The notes under the pieces: model-generated
What the model was told of the DNA's origin: nothing
What the model saw: the letters and a program-made list of their open reading frames with translations, nothing else
The model's database searches: none
Program-made: the position numbers and the translations under genes
Shown: positions 27,845-36,028 of the stretch, piece after piece
How the letters are laid out: the number at the start of each line of letters is the position of its first letter
Position numbering within the stretch: position 1 is the stretch's first letter
NCBI RefSeq assembly: GCF_000799715.1
Contig: NZ_JUHG01000011.1
Span: forward strand, 1,550,001 to 1,614,000
From: Martinezella rhizogenes
GTDB lineage: Bacteria; Pseudomonadota; Alphaproteobacteria; Rhizobiales; Rhizobiaceae
DNA length: 64,000 nt
Direction: 5' to 3'

Positions 27845-28576
27845 TCAGGCCGTCCAGCCGCCGTCGATGACGTGGATCTGGCCGGTGGTGAAGCCCGCCT
27901 CGTCGCCGGCCAGATAGGTTACCAGCGCCGCGATCTCCTTGGCGTCGGCGATGCGGCCCATCGGCTGGCGGCCGATGAAATCGGCCATGGCCTTTTCGTA
28001 GTCGCCGGTGGCGCGCAGGCGATCATGCAGCGAAGGACTGTCGACCGTGCCGGGGCAAATGGCATTGGCGCGGATGCCCTTGGAGACGAAATCGGCGGCG
28101 ATCGACTTGGTAAGCCCGATGACGGCGGCCTTGGAGGCGCAATAGGCAAAGCGGTTGGGCACGCCCTTCACGCTGGAGGCGACAGACGCCATGTTGACGA
28201 TCGAGCCCTTGCCCTTTTCCAGCATGCCCGGCAGGAAGGTACGGCAGGTTGTGTACATCGCCTTGGCGTTGAGATTGAAGGAGAAATCCCAGTCCTTCTC
28301 TTCGCAGTCGAGAATGGTGCCGGAATGCACGAAACCGGCGCAATTGAAGAGCACGTCGATCGGGCCGATCTCGCTGGCGTAAGCCTTGACCGCAGCGCTA
28401 TCGAGTACGTTCAGCACATGCGTAGTGGCGCCTTCCAGCGTCGAGAGCGTCTGCTCGTTGATATCGGTAGCGTAGACATGCGCGCCGAGCGAAATGAAGC
28501 GCTCCGCCGTCGCCCGGCCGATGCCCTGTCCCGCCGCCGTGATGACGACCTTCTTGCCTTCCAATCCGTGACCCAT
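27845..28576 (-). CDS. DHRS6-like short-chain dehydrogenase (2-keto-3-deoxy-L-fuconate dehydrogenase type)
   Basis: 243 residues from ATG 28576 (AAGGA upstream); a frame extending to 28651 has no good start. The cofactor loop is VVITAAGQGIGRATAERF (13-20), Asp38 (YATDIN) predicts NAD(H) preference, and the catalytic Tyr145/Lys149 lie in FAYCASKAAVIGLTKSIAAD. FNCAGFVHSGTILDCEEKDW and SVASSVKGVPNRFAY closely resemble the DHRS6/BDH2 family, whose bacterial members include the 2-keto-3-deoxy-L-fuconate dehydrogenase of the Xanthomonas L-fucose pathway. Last gene of the operon; the upstream dehydratase would supply its substrate. Confidence 0.88.
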   Translation of the reverse strand: MGHGLEGKKVVITAAGQGIGRATAERFISLGAHVYATDINEQTLSTLEGATTHVLNVLDSAAVKAYASEIGPIDVLFNCAGFVHSGTILDCEEKDWDFSFNLNAKAMYTTCRTFLPGMLEKGKGSIVNMASVASSVKGVPNRFAYCASKAAVIGLTKSIAADFVSKGIRANAICPGTVDSPSLHDRLRATGDYEKAMADFIGRQPMGRIADAKEIAALVTYLAGDEAGFTTGQIHVIDGGWTA

Positions 28577-28677
28577 AATCCTGATCCTTTCCTCCATGGC
28601 TTGTTTCCGATCCAGGAAAGCCCGAGGCCATTTCCGGATAAGAACAAGCAAAAACAGACGGCTAGAGCCGTTCCACT

Positions 28678-29808
28678 CTAGCCTTCAAACGATTGCGCGA
28701 AGCGCCGGTTGAGTTTGTCGATAAGGACTGTATGCCGCTCGGCGGTGCGCAGTCCATGGGTAATAATCTCCGAAGCATCACTTTGAAACGCCATATAGCC
28801 GTCATGGCGCGGCCGGACATAGGCGCCTTCCAGCGTGGCCCGCGTGTTGCGATAGAAATCGAGTGCCGGCGCGTTGACGATATCGCTGACCCAGGCATCC
28901 GCGTGGCCCGGTTGGCCGTTGCTCGCGGCATAGGCTGTCGCCTGCACCCGGCCGCCGGCGATCCAGCGCGCAAAGGCCTTGGCCTCCTCCGGCGCCCGCG
29001 TCGCGGCCGAAACGGCAATGCCCGTGCCGCCAAGCGCCGACCCGTTGGGCGCGCGACCATCGATCACCGGCATATCGGCGAAGGCGATACGCGCCGGCCG
29101 GAATCCGGCGAAGGAATAGCTGACATAGCCGTATATGAAGGGGGAGACATCATAGGGGCAATCCGGCTCGCCCATCAGATCGAACACGGCGATCGGGTCC
29201 ATGTGATAGCATCGGGCATCCATGCTACCGACGATCCGCGCCATCCAGTCGAGCACGACTTCGCCATCCGCCCTGGCGATAAACTCCGGCCCTTCGATAC
29301 TACAGGGCGTGCCGAGATGCGCCGCCAGCGTGAAGAAGGTCATCAGCACATGCGGCGAGCGCATCGGCAGGATCGCTCTGCCCTTCGCAGCCAGCCCGAC
29401 GATCTCGGCGAGATCGGTGATCGGCCCGCTCAGCCGATCCGGTCGGTAAGCCTGAACTTGCGTTGCCGCGTCGATCGGGAAGGCCCATTGCCGGCCCTGC
29501 CAATGATAACTCGGATAGGAGTGACCGACCGTACCAGCGGCAATAGCGGCGAGTTCGTCAGTGTGCTCCGCGTCATCGAGCGGCAATACGCAATTCTCGC
29601 GGGTGATCTGGCCGACATGCGGGTGGTCGATGACGATTAGATCGTAAGCGGCGGCAAGCTCCTCCACCGGAAAGGTCTCGAAATCCTGCAGCGAACGCTT
29701 TTCCCAGGCGATCTCAACACCGGTCTTTTCCAGCCAAAGCTTCGAGCAGGCCACCATCGGGTCATAGCCGCGCGGATGCGACCAGGTCATGCCTTTGAGT
29801 TTCACCAT
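28678..29808 (-). CDS. Solute-binding-protein homologue without signal peptide (probably cytosolic)
   Basis: 376 residues resembling extracellular solute-binding proteins (type 1). LAAAYDLIVIDHPHVGQITR, SYPSYHWQGRQWAFPIDAAT and ALGGTGIAVSAATRAPEEAK are followed by a FARWIAGG-type helix. The N terminus, [18 protein letters not shown], has no hydrophobic core or cleavage site. The start is firm because its ATG overlaps the upstream MaoC stop (TAATG). It therefore should stay in the cytoplasm, unlike the true periplasmic binding protein of the same operon at 36029-37345. It may be a substrate-sensing or enzyme-scaffolding protein; its function is unknown. Confidence 0.75.
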   Translation of the reverse strand: MVKLKGMTWSHPRGYDPMVACSKLWLEKTGVEIAWEKRSLQDFETFPVEELAAAYDLIVIDHPHVGQITRENCVLPLDDAEHTDELAAIAAGTVGHSYPSYHWQGRQWAFPIDAATQVQAYRPDRLSGPITDLAEIVGLAAKGRAILPMRSPHVLMTFFTLAAHLGTPCSIEGPEFIARADGEVVLDWMARIVGSMDARCYHMDPIAVFDLMGEPDCPYDVSPFIYGYVSYSFAGFRPARIAFADMPVIDGRAPNGSALGGTGIAVSAATRAPEEAKAFARWIAGGRVQATAYAASNGQPGHADAWVSDIVNAPALDFYRNTRATLEGAYVRPRHDGYMAFQSDASEIITHGLRTAERHTVLIDKLNRRFAQSFEG

Positions 29809-30260
29809 TAGCCTGCCGCCTTGCGCTCGGCGATCAGGATATGATCGGCGGCGAGTACGACTTCGTCGCGCTGATTGAGCACCTCGCAGCGCTCGACCAC
29901 CCGGCCGGATGCAGGGCGCTTCGGATCGTCCTCTTTCGCCGATATCGTCACCCGCGTACGGATCGTGTCACCGATATGCACCGGACGGATAAAGCGCAGC
30001 CGGTCGTAACCATAGGAGAAAGCGACGGGATTGATCAGCGAGGCCGTCAGTCCGACACCGATCGAGAAGATCATCGTGCCATGCGCGATGCGCTGGCCGC
30101 CCGGCAGGGTCTTGGCGAACTCCGCGTCCATGTGATGCGGAAAGAAATCGCCGGTATGGCCGGCATGAACGACGAAATCAGTCTCCGTGATCGTCCGTCC
30201 GGTCGTCACCCTGACATGGCCGAGTTCATAGTCTTCGAAATGGATCGTTTGTTCAGCCAT
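29808..30260 (-). CDS. MaoC-family hot-dog hydratase
   Basis: 150 residues, single hot-dog domain. The hydratase-2 signature region is [19 protein letters not shown], with Asp38 and His43 matching the catalytic Asp and His of (R)-specific enoyl-CoA hydratases. The motif asparagine is replaced by Phe. [20 protein letters not shown] is the conserved central strand-helix block. It would add water to an enoyl-CoA-type substrate. Its start is close after the Gfo/Idh gene (3 bases) and its stop overlaps the next start by one base, so translation is tightly coupled. A paralogue lacking the catalytic His is encoded at 39252-39797. Confidence 0.85.
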   Translation of the reverse strand: MAEQTIHFEDYELGHVRVTTGRTITETDFVVHAGHTGDFFPHHMDAEFAKTLPGGQRIAHGTMIFSIGVGLTASLINPVAFSYGYDRLRFIRPVHIGDTIRTRVTISAKEDDPKRPASGRVVERCEVLNQRDEVVLAADHILIAERKAAG

Positions 30261-30263
30261 GGG

Positions 30264-31337
30264 TCATACCTTCGGGAGTTCGGCAATCGGCGTCGCCGGC
30301 TGTGCACTCGATTGATAGGCGGCCTCGACCAGCGCCATGGTCTGCCAGGCATCTTCGACGGAGCCGACCAGCACCTTGTCCTCGCCCGAGGCGAAGCGCT
30401 GCAGATTGGCCATGCGGTTGACGAAAGCATCCGGGAACCAGGCGCCTTCGAGCTTCACCTCGACCCAGTCGCTGCCGCCATCAGGCTTAATCCAAAGCTC
30501 GTCGGGCTCGCCGCGCGGATAGTCGAGATTGACGCCGAGCTTGATATAGGCCGCACCCTTGGTTCCCGAGATGCGGAACTCGCAGGCCTGGAACTTGCGG
30601 CCGAAATCATGATCATGATTGACCGAGAGCACGCAGCGCACCCTGTCGCCATAATCGAGGATCGCGGCCGTGCGCGTCTGCGCCATCTCATGGTTCGGAT
30701 GGCCGATGGTCTTGGCATGCACGCCCTTGGGATTGCCGAGCAGGCCACGGATGAAATCGAGATAGTGGATCGAGTGCATGGCAATCTCGATGCGCGGCAA
30801 ACCTTTCAGGAAAGGCCAAAGCCCCCAAGGGGTCGCCAGCGCCAACCAGGCGTCGAAGTCGACGACCTCGCCGAGATAGCCCTTCTCGATCGCATCATGA
30901 AGCGCCAGCATCATCGGCGCGAAGCGGAGCTGGAAATTGACGGCCGCCTTGATATCGCGCTCGCGGCATACCCTAAGTATCTCCGTCGCCCCGGCAAGAT
31001 CACTGCCCATCGGCTTCTGGATCAGAGCGAAGGAACCGTGCGGCAGCTTGGCAAGAATGGCGGCGTGAGCGACGGGTGGGGTAGCCAGATCGAAGATCGC
31101 CCCTTCGACGGCCAGCGCCTCGGCTTCGGTGGTGAAAGCGTGGATACCCCATTGATCCGCCAGGGCCTGCGCCTTTTCAGCATTCGGATCATAAAGACCC
31201 ACCACCGGAAAGCCACCCTTCTTGTAGGCCGGCAAATGGGCGTCGCCGACGATGCTGCCGGCGCCGAAAATTACAATCGAGCGCGGGACGCTAGGCTTGG
31301 GCCACCATTGGCGGAGCGATTGGGGATCGAAGGTCAT
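30264..31337 (-). CDS. Gfo/Idh/MocA-family dehydrogenase
   Basis: 357 residues from ATG 31337. The Rossmann motif is SIVIFGAGSIVGDAHLPAYK and the catalytic lysine region is FALIQKPMGSDLAGATEILR, with QKP in place of the usual EKP. IEIAMHSIHYLDFIRGLLG carries the C-terminal His. In this operon the likely job is oxidation of a sugar or sugar acid, perhaps the first NAD(P)-dependent step before the lactonase encoded at 38385; this is inference. The ribosome-binding site GGGGAGG lies inside a palindromic repeat. It is separated from the mutarotase gene by a 174-base repeat-filled spacer. Confidence 0.85.
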   Translation of the reverse strand: MTFDPQSLRQWWPKPSVPRSIVIFGAGSIVGDAHLPAYKKGGFPVVGLYDPNAEKAQALADQWGIHAFTTEAEALAVEGAIFDLATPPVAHAAILAKLPHGSFALIQKPMGSDLAGATEILRVCRERDIKAAVNFQLRFAPMMLALHDAIEKGYLGEVVDFDAWLALATPWGLWPFLKGLPRIEIAMHSIHYLDFIRGLLGNPKGVHAKTIGHPNHEMAQTRTAAILDYGDRVRCVLSVNHDHDFGRKFQACEFRISGTKGAAYIKLGVNLDYPRGEPDELWIKPDGGSDWVEVKLEGAWFPDAFVNRMANLQRFASGEDKVLVGSVEDAWQTMALVEAAYQSSAQPATPIAELPKV

Positions 31338-31341
31338 CACA

Positions 31342-31487
31342 CCCTCCCCTTGAGGGGGAGGGTCGGACCGAAGGTCCGGGGTGGGGTGATCTCTCCTAGA
31401 GCAAAAAAATCAGATATGAGCGTTCCGAGCGTCACCCCCACCCGCGCGTTCCGCGCGACCTCCCCCCTCGAGGGGGAGGTCGCCGCT
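31342..31487. repeat. Composite palindromic repeat inside the catabolic operon
   Basis: From left: CCCTCCCC/GGGGAGGG (31342-31362), CGGACC/GGTCCG (31364-31378), then a TCACCCC-type core. Next come GCGCG/CGCGC and GACCTCCCCC/GGGGGAGGTC (31457-31481, perfect 10-base arms). The outer parts are related in inverted orientation, so the whole resembles a small mosaic mobile element of the rhizobial RIME type. It sits between the mutarotase and Gfo/Idh genes and supplies the latter's ribosome-binding site. Confidence 0.75.
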
Positions 31488-31511
31488 TCGCGGCGCTTTC
31501 CATTCCGATCT

Positions 31512-31841
31512 CTAGTCAAGATGAAACACCTCCTCCATCATCGCCCACCATTCACCCTCCTTGCGGGTCTCAAGCGGCTTCTGGCAGGGGATACAGACCG
31601 ACCACCATTCCTGGTTCTTCGGGCTCGCTGCCATCTTGGCCATATCGGTCTCAAAATCCGTACCGATATATTCCCAATAGCCGAAGAGCAGGTTTTCCGG
31701 CTCCTTCAGGAAGATCGAATAGTTCGTGATGTTGCAGTCGGTGATCAGCGCCAGGATCTCGGGCCAGACGGCCGCATGCAAGCGCTTGTATTCCTCGATC
31801 TTCGACGGCTCCAGGCCGATCACCATTCCCATACGCTGCAT
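31512..31841 (-). CDS. L-rhamnose mutarotase-family protein (RhaM/DUF718)
   Basis: 109 residues, the usual length for RhaM. RMGMVIGLEPSKIEEYKRLH and AAVWPEILALITDCNITNYS carry the conserved His near residue 22. NLLFGYWEYIGTDFETDMAK and EWWSVCIPCQ(K)P close the ferredoxin-like fold. The family interconverts alpha and beta anomers of L-rhamnose or other 6-deoxy sugars. It lies 14 bases after the dehydratase gene, so it probably serves the imported sugar of this operon. Confidence 0.88.
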   Translation of the reverse strand: MQRMGMVIGLEPSKIEEYKRLHAAVWPEILALITDCNITNYSIFLKEPENLLFGYWEYIGTDFETDMAKMAASPKNQEWWSVCIPCQKPLETRKEGEWWAMMEEVFHLD

Positions 31842-31855
31842 GATCGTTCCCTCCC

Positions 31856-32968
31856 TCAGCCGTGAATCTCTCTGGTGAACTCACCGATCGACCGTGCCTT
31901 CACCGCCTCCCAATCCCAGGCGATACCGATACCGGGCTCGGACGGCGCAAGCGCCTTGCCATCGACGATGTCCATGCCCTTGGTCGTGAGGTCGTCGAGC
32001 TGCGGAATGTATTCGACATATTTCCCGTTCGGCACGGCGCAGACGAGGCTGACATGCAGCTCCATCAGGAAATGCGGGCAAACCGGAATGTCGAAGGCTT
32101 CCGCCGCATGCGCCACTTTCAGCCAGGGCGTGATCCCGCCGATGCGGGCGACGTCGACTTGCACGATCGAGCAGGCGCCTTTCTGCATGTACTCGCGGAA
32201 ATGCCGGATCGAATAGATGGATTCCCCAACCGCGATCGGCGTCGGCGTCGAGCGGGTCAGGCGAATATGGCCATCGAGATCGTCAGCCGGCAGCGGCTCC
32301 TCGATCCAGGCGAGATCCAGCTCCTTCAACCGCGCGGCACGGCGGATCGCCTCGTCGACAGTAAAGCCTTGATTGCAGTCCGTCATGATCTCGAAGCCGG
32401 CCCCAAGCGCCAGACGCATGGCCGACAGACGATCATAATCCTCCGAGCCATGCGGCTTGCCGATCTTCACCTTCGAACCGGAAAAGCCCTTGGCCTTAGC
32501 TTGCAGGGCATCCTCGACCAGGGCTTCTTTATCGATATGCAGCCAACCGCCCTCGGTCGTATAGAGCGGGCAACGATCCCTGGCGCCGCCGGCAAGTTTC
32601 CAGAGCGGCAGGCTCTGCTTTTTGGCGCGCAGGTCCCAGAGCGCGGTATCGACAGCGGCAAGCGCCAGCGCCGTGATCGCGCCGATGGTCGTCGCGTGGG
32701 TGGCGAATTCCATTTTATGCCAGATCGCCTCGATGCAATCGGCATCCTCGCTGATCAAGAGCGGCGCCAGATGGTCGGCCAGCAGTCGCATCACCGACGA
32801 ACCGCCGGTACCGATCGTATAGCTGTAGCCGGTGCCAACCGCGCCATCAGAATCGATGATGGTGACGATCGGCGTTTCCTGGCTGACGAAGCTCTGGATC
32901 GCATCCGTCCGCTTCACCTTCGGCGGTAGGTCGACCATGCGCAGTTCAATTTTCTCGATGCGGGCCAT
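31856..32968 (-). CDS. Enolase-superfamily sugar-acid dehydratase (mandelate racemase subgroup)
   Basis: 370 residues. Lys166-Val-Lys168 (GSKVKIG) is the KxK base pair. Metal ligands are Asp197 (IMTDCNQGF), Glu223 or Glu224 (AWIEEPL) and Glu249 (AVGESI). The Asp272 (VQVDVARIGG) and His299 (VCPHFLMEL) dyad places it in the mandelate racemase/sugar-acid dehydratase group, which removes water from aldonic acids to give 2-keto-3-deoxy acids. A downstream DHRS6-like SDR and a COG3618 lactonase in the divergent unit suggest an L-fuconate-type substrate. Other deoxy or pentonic acids remain possible. Confidence 0.88.
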   Translation of the reverse strand: MARIEKIELRMVDLPPKVKRTDAIQSFVSQETPIVTIIDSDGAVGTGYSYTIGTGGSSVMRLLADHLAPLLISEDADCIEAIWHKMEFATHATTIGAITALALAAVDTALWDLRAKKQSLPLWKLAGGARDRCPLYTTEGGWLHIDKEALVEDALQAKAKGFSGSKVKIGKPHGSEDYDRLSAMRLALGAGFEIMTDCNQGFTVDEAIRRAARLKELDLAWIEEPLPADDLDGHIRLTRSTPTPIAVGESIYSIRHFREYMQKGACSIVQVDVARIGGITPWLKVAHAAEAFDIPVCPHFLMELHVSLVCAVPNGKYVEYIPQLDDLTTKGMDIVDGKALAPSEPGIGIAWDWEAVKARSIGEFTREIHG

Positions 32969-32984
32969 GTCTCGCCTCCCTCGC

Positions 32985-34082
32985 TCAGATCGCCAGGCTC
33001 TTACCGGTTTCGATGGAGAAGAGATGTGCCTGGCTGAGATCGAAGCTCATCTTCAGCTGCTCGCCGCTCTTCAGGCCACGCGGATTGAGCATGCGCGACA
33101 CCCATTCGCGGCCGGCGAATTCGACGAAAACAAGGGTTTCGTTGCCGAGCGGCTCGGTGATGGAGACCGGCAGCGTCACCTCATGCACCGCCGCTTCCGC
33201 GCCGGAATGCAGGCCATGACCGGTGGGGAAGATATCGTCCGGGCGCAGGCCGAAAGCGACCTTTTCGCCATCCTTGACCCGATCCGTAAACTGGCTCGGC
33301 AACGGCAGCCTGTCGCCATTCTTGAACACCAGCGCGCCGGCAGACACCAGCGCCTCCTCGATATTCATCGGCGGCGAACCGATGAAGCCGGCGACAAAGC
33401 GGGTAGCCGGGCGCTTGAACACCTCGTCCGGCGTGCCGACCTGCTCGATATAGCCGTCGCGCATGATGACGATGCGGTCGGCAAGCGTCATCGCTTCCAC
33501 CTGGTCATGGGTGACGTAGATCACCGTCGACTGCACCTTGGCATGCAGCTTCTTGATCTCGGTACGCATCTGCGTGCGAAGCTTGGCGTCAAGGTTCGAC
33601 AGCGGTTCGTCGAAAAGGAAGACTTCCGGCTGGCGGACGATGGCGCGGCCCATGGCGACGCGCTGGCGCTGGCCGCCAGAAAGCTGCGCCGGGCGGCGAT
33701 CCATCAGCGTATCGAGGCCGAGGATGGCAGCCGCCTCGTTCACGCGCTGGTCGATCTCCGTCTGTGGCTGCTTGGCAATCTTCAGCGAGAATCCCATGTT
33801 CTCGCGCACAGTCATGTGCGGATAGAGCGCATAGGACTGAAATACCATGGAGATGTTGCGGTCGCGCGGCGGCAGGTCGTTGACGACGGTATCGCCGATC
33901 TCGATCGTGCCGTCGGAGATATTTTCGAGGCCGGCGATCATGCGCAGTGTCGTCGACTTGCCGCAGCCGGACGGCCCGACCAGAGCGATGAATTCCTTGT
34001 CCTTGATATCGAGATCGATCCCGTGGACGATTTCCAGGGCACCGTAGCGCTTGACGAGTTTTTTGAGCGAGACCTGAGCCAT
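32985..34082 (-). CDS. Carbohydrate ABC transporter ATPase (UgpC/MalK type)
   Basis: 365 residues from ATG 34082; a seven-codon extension has no support. Walker A is [20 protein letters not shown], the Q-loop is [15 protein letters not shown], the signature is [18 protein letters not shown], Walker B is [16 protein letters not shown], and the switch is [17 protein letters not shown]-terminal MalK-type regulatory OB domain covers about residues 240-365. It energises the two permeases encoded upstream (gap 4 bases) and lies 16 bases before the dehydratase gene. Confidence 0.94.
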   Translation of the reverse strand: MAQVSLKKLVKRYGALEIVHGIDLDIKDKEFIALVGPSGCGKSTTLRMIAGLENISDGTIEIGDTVVNDLPPRDRNISMVFQSYALYPHMTVRENMGFSLKIAKQPQTEIDQRVNEAAAILGLDTLMDRRPAQLSGGQRQRVAMGRAIVRQPEVFLFDEPLSNLDAKLRTQMRTEIKKLHAKVQSTVIYVTHDQVEAMTLADRIVIMRDGYIEQVGTPDEVFKRPATRFVAGFIGSPPMNIEEALVSAGALVFKNGDRLPLPSQFTDRVKDGEKVAFGLRPDDIFPTGHGLHSGAEAAVHEVTLPVSITEPLGNETLVFVEFAGREWVSRMLNPRGLKSGEQLKMSFDLSQAHLFSIETGKSLAI

Positions 34083-34086
34083 GGGA

Positions 34087-34953
34087 TCAACCTTTGACCG
34101 CACCGAATGTCAGACCTGACACCAGATGCTTCTGAATGATGAATGTGAGTGCGAGCGCCGGAACGATCATCACCACGGCGAGGGCACACATGCCGCGCCA
34201 GTCGATGGTGAATTCGGCCGTGTAATCGAGCAGGCCGACCGGCAGCGTCTTGGAATTGACCGAACGCGTCAGCTGCGAGGCCAGCGCATACTCGTTCCAG
34301 CAGGTGAGGAAGGCGAAGATGCCTGCCGATGCGATGCCGGGGCCGGCAAGTGGAAACTCCACCTGCCAGAAGGCCTGCCAGCGCGTACAGCCGTCGATCT
34401 GCGCCGCTTCAGCCAGATCCTTCGGCACCTGCCGGAAGAATCCGTCGATCAGCCAGATGGTGAAAGGCACATTCAGCGCGACATAGGTGAGTATCAGGCC
34501 GAAATGCGTGTCGATGATCCCAAGCCGCGCATAGACCATGAACAAAGGCAGCGACAAAGCGACACCCGGCACGGAGCGCGTCAGCATCAGGCCGAGGAAC
34601 ACCGTCGACTTGCCGGTGAAGCGGAAGCGGGCAAAGGCATAGCCGCCGGACATACCGATGATGAGCGCGATGGCGGTGGAGGTGATGGAGATCACCAGCG
34701 AATTGCGGAAATAATCCCAGACGGGAATGCCGCCCTGCCCCGCGCCGCTGAACATGGCGCGATAGGCTTCAAGGGAAAGTTCGTGCGGGATCCAGACCGG
34801 CGGCTTCGCCATGATCTCGACTGTTGGGCGCAGCGAACTCAGGATGATCCAGAAGCCCGGCAGGCAGATGATGAGCATCGCGATGAAAAGGCCAAAGAGA
34901 TAGGCGACTTTTCCGATGCGGCGGCGCAGGCGTTGTTCGGCATTGCGATCCAT
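34087..34953 (-). CDS. Carbohydrate ABC transporter permease (MalG type)
   Basis: 288 residues from ATG 34953, two bases after the previous stop; an alternative GTG lies at 34962. Six membrane helices are visible, the first being YLFGLFIAMLIICLPGFWII. The EAA loop is LAEAAQIDGCTRWQAFWQVE followed by FPLAGPGIASAGIFAFLTCW and NEYALA, the MalG hallmark. It pairs with the MalF-type protein encoded just upstream. Confidence 0.92.
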   Translation of the reverse strand: MDRNAEQRLRRRIGKVAYLFGLFIAMLIICLPGFWIILSSLRPTVEIMAKPPVWIPHELSLEAYRAMFSGAGQGGIPVWDYFRNSLVISITSTAIALIIGMSGGYAFARFRFTGKSTVFLGLMLTRSVPGVALSLPLFMVYARLGIIDTHFGLILTYVALNVPFTIWLIDGFFRQVPKDLAEAAQIDGCTRWQAFWQVEFPLAGPGIASAGIFAFLTCWNEYALASQLTRSVNSKTLPVGLLDYTAEFTIDWRGMCALAVVMIVPALALTFIIQKHLVSGLTFGAVKG

Positions 34954-34955
34954 GA

Positions 34956-35849
34956 TTACCACTCCGCTCCGATCTGGGTGCGGGCAAGCGCCAGCTTACG
35001 GAAGAAATACACTGTGAAGGCGATCGACAGGAGGATCGAGACATAGGCCATGGCATTGGCGAGCCCCATTTGCGCATCGGCGTAGGCCGTGCGTCCAACC
35101 AACGTCCAGATCAGCTCCGTGCGCCGCGCCGGGCCGCCATCGGTCATGATCTTGACGATGTCATAGGCACGGGCGACGTCGAGCGAGCGGATGGTCATGG
35201 CGATGAAGGCAAAGGGCATCAGGAACGGCCAGGTGACATAGCGGAAGGTCTGCCAGCCCGTACAGCCATCGACTTTCGCGGCCTCCACCGGCTCCTGCGG
35301 CATGGCGAAGAGGCCAGCGAGGATGAGGATGGCGAAGACGGAGGTGGACGACCAGACTTCCGCGACGATGATCGAAAACAGCGCCAGATTGCCGTCGATC
35401 AGCCACGGAATGGCATCATTGGTGATGCCTAGCGACTGCAAGGCATTGTTGATGATGCCGACATTGTCGTTGAACATAAACTTGAACTGGAAGCCGACAA
35501 GCACCGGCGAAAACATCATCGGAAACATCATCAGCGTGCGCAGGATGCGCTTTCCGTGGGTCGCCTTGTTGACCAGGAGCGCCAGGCCGAGACCGAGCAG
35601 CATTTCCAGATTGAGCGCGATCGTCAGCAGCACGACGGTGCGCACGAACGCCGCCAGGAACACCGGATCGGTCAGGATGCGGATGTAGTTGCGCAGACCG
35701 ATGAAGGTGAAGAGCGTCGACGGCCGCGTCAGGCGAAACGGCGTGAAGCTGGAATAGAAGGACAGAAGCAGCGGAAACAGCACCACCGCCACAAGCACGA
35801 TGATCGCTGGAAGAAGCAGCAGGACCGGTGGGGATATTTTCTTGAACAT
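34956..35849 (-). CDS. Carbohydrate ABC transporter permease (MalF type)
   Basis: 297 residues from ATG 35849 (AGGTG seven bases upstream); a GTG three codons earlier is less likely. Six membrane helices begin with PPVLLLLPAIIVLVAVVLFP. The EAA loop is PVEAAKVDGCTGWQTFRYVT followed by WPFLMPFAFIAMTIRSLDV, typical of the MalF/UgpA group. It follows the binding-protein gene after a 179-base spacer with a strong stem-loop. Confidence 0.92.
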   Translation of the reverse strand: MFKKISPPVLLLLPAIIVLVAVVLFPLLLSFYSSFTPFRLTRPSTLFTFIGLRNYIRILTDPVFLAAFVRTVVLLTIALNLEMLLGLGLALLVNKATHGKRILRTLMMFPMMFSPVLVGFQFKFMFNDNVGIINNALQSLGITNDAIPWLIDGNLALFSIIVAEVWSSTSVFAILILAGLFAMPQEPVEAAKVDGCTGWQTFRYVTWPFLMPFAFIAMTIRSLDVARAYDIVKIMTDGGPARRTELIWTLVGRTAYADAQMGLANAMAYVSILLSIAFTVYFFRKLALARTQIGAEW

Positions 35850-35910
35850 GGTTTGCACCTGTCGGCATTCCTCAGCAGCGTGGCCCGGACTGCGTGGAAT
35901 GCGATTGCAC

Positions 35911-35955
35911 GGGGCCGAGAGGCCGGAGGCACGTCCGGCCGGACAGACCGGCCCC
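35911..35955 (-). other. Intercistronic stem-loop between binding protein and permease genes
   Basis: Nested inverted repeats: outer GGGGCCG/CGGCCCC and inner GGCCGGA/TCCGGCC. Binding-protein genes are commonly followed by such structures, which protect the upstream mRNA and give more binding protein than permease. A similar hairpin occupies the same position in the polyol operon at 56712-56744. Confidence 0.6.
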
Positions 35956-36028
35956 TAAAGGCGCAGGTCATAGGCATTTTCAAAGACGTCCCGCACCCGT
36001 TTCCGGGCGCAGGACCTGATTGCGTCGA

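Noticed and set aside
29841..31865. 674-codon plus-strand frame over the MaoC, Gfo/Idh and mutarotase genes
   Set aside because: Shadow frame produced by high GC; it crosses the palindromic repeat and contains no domain.
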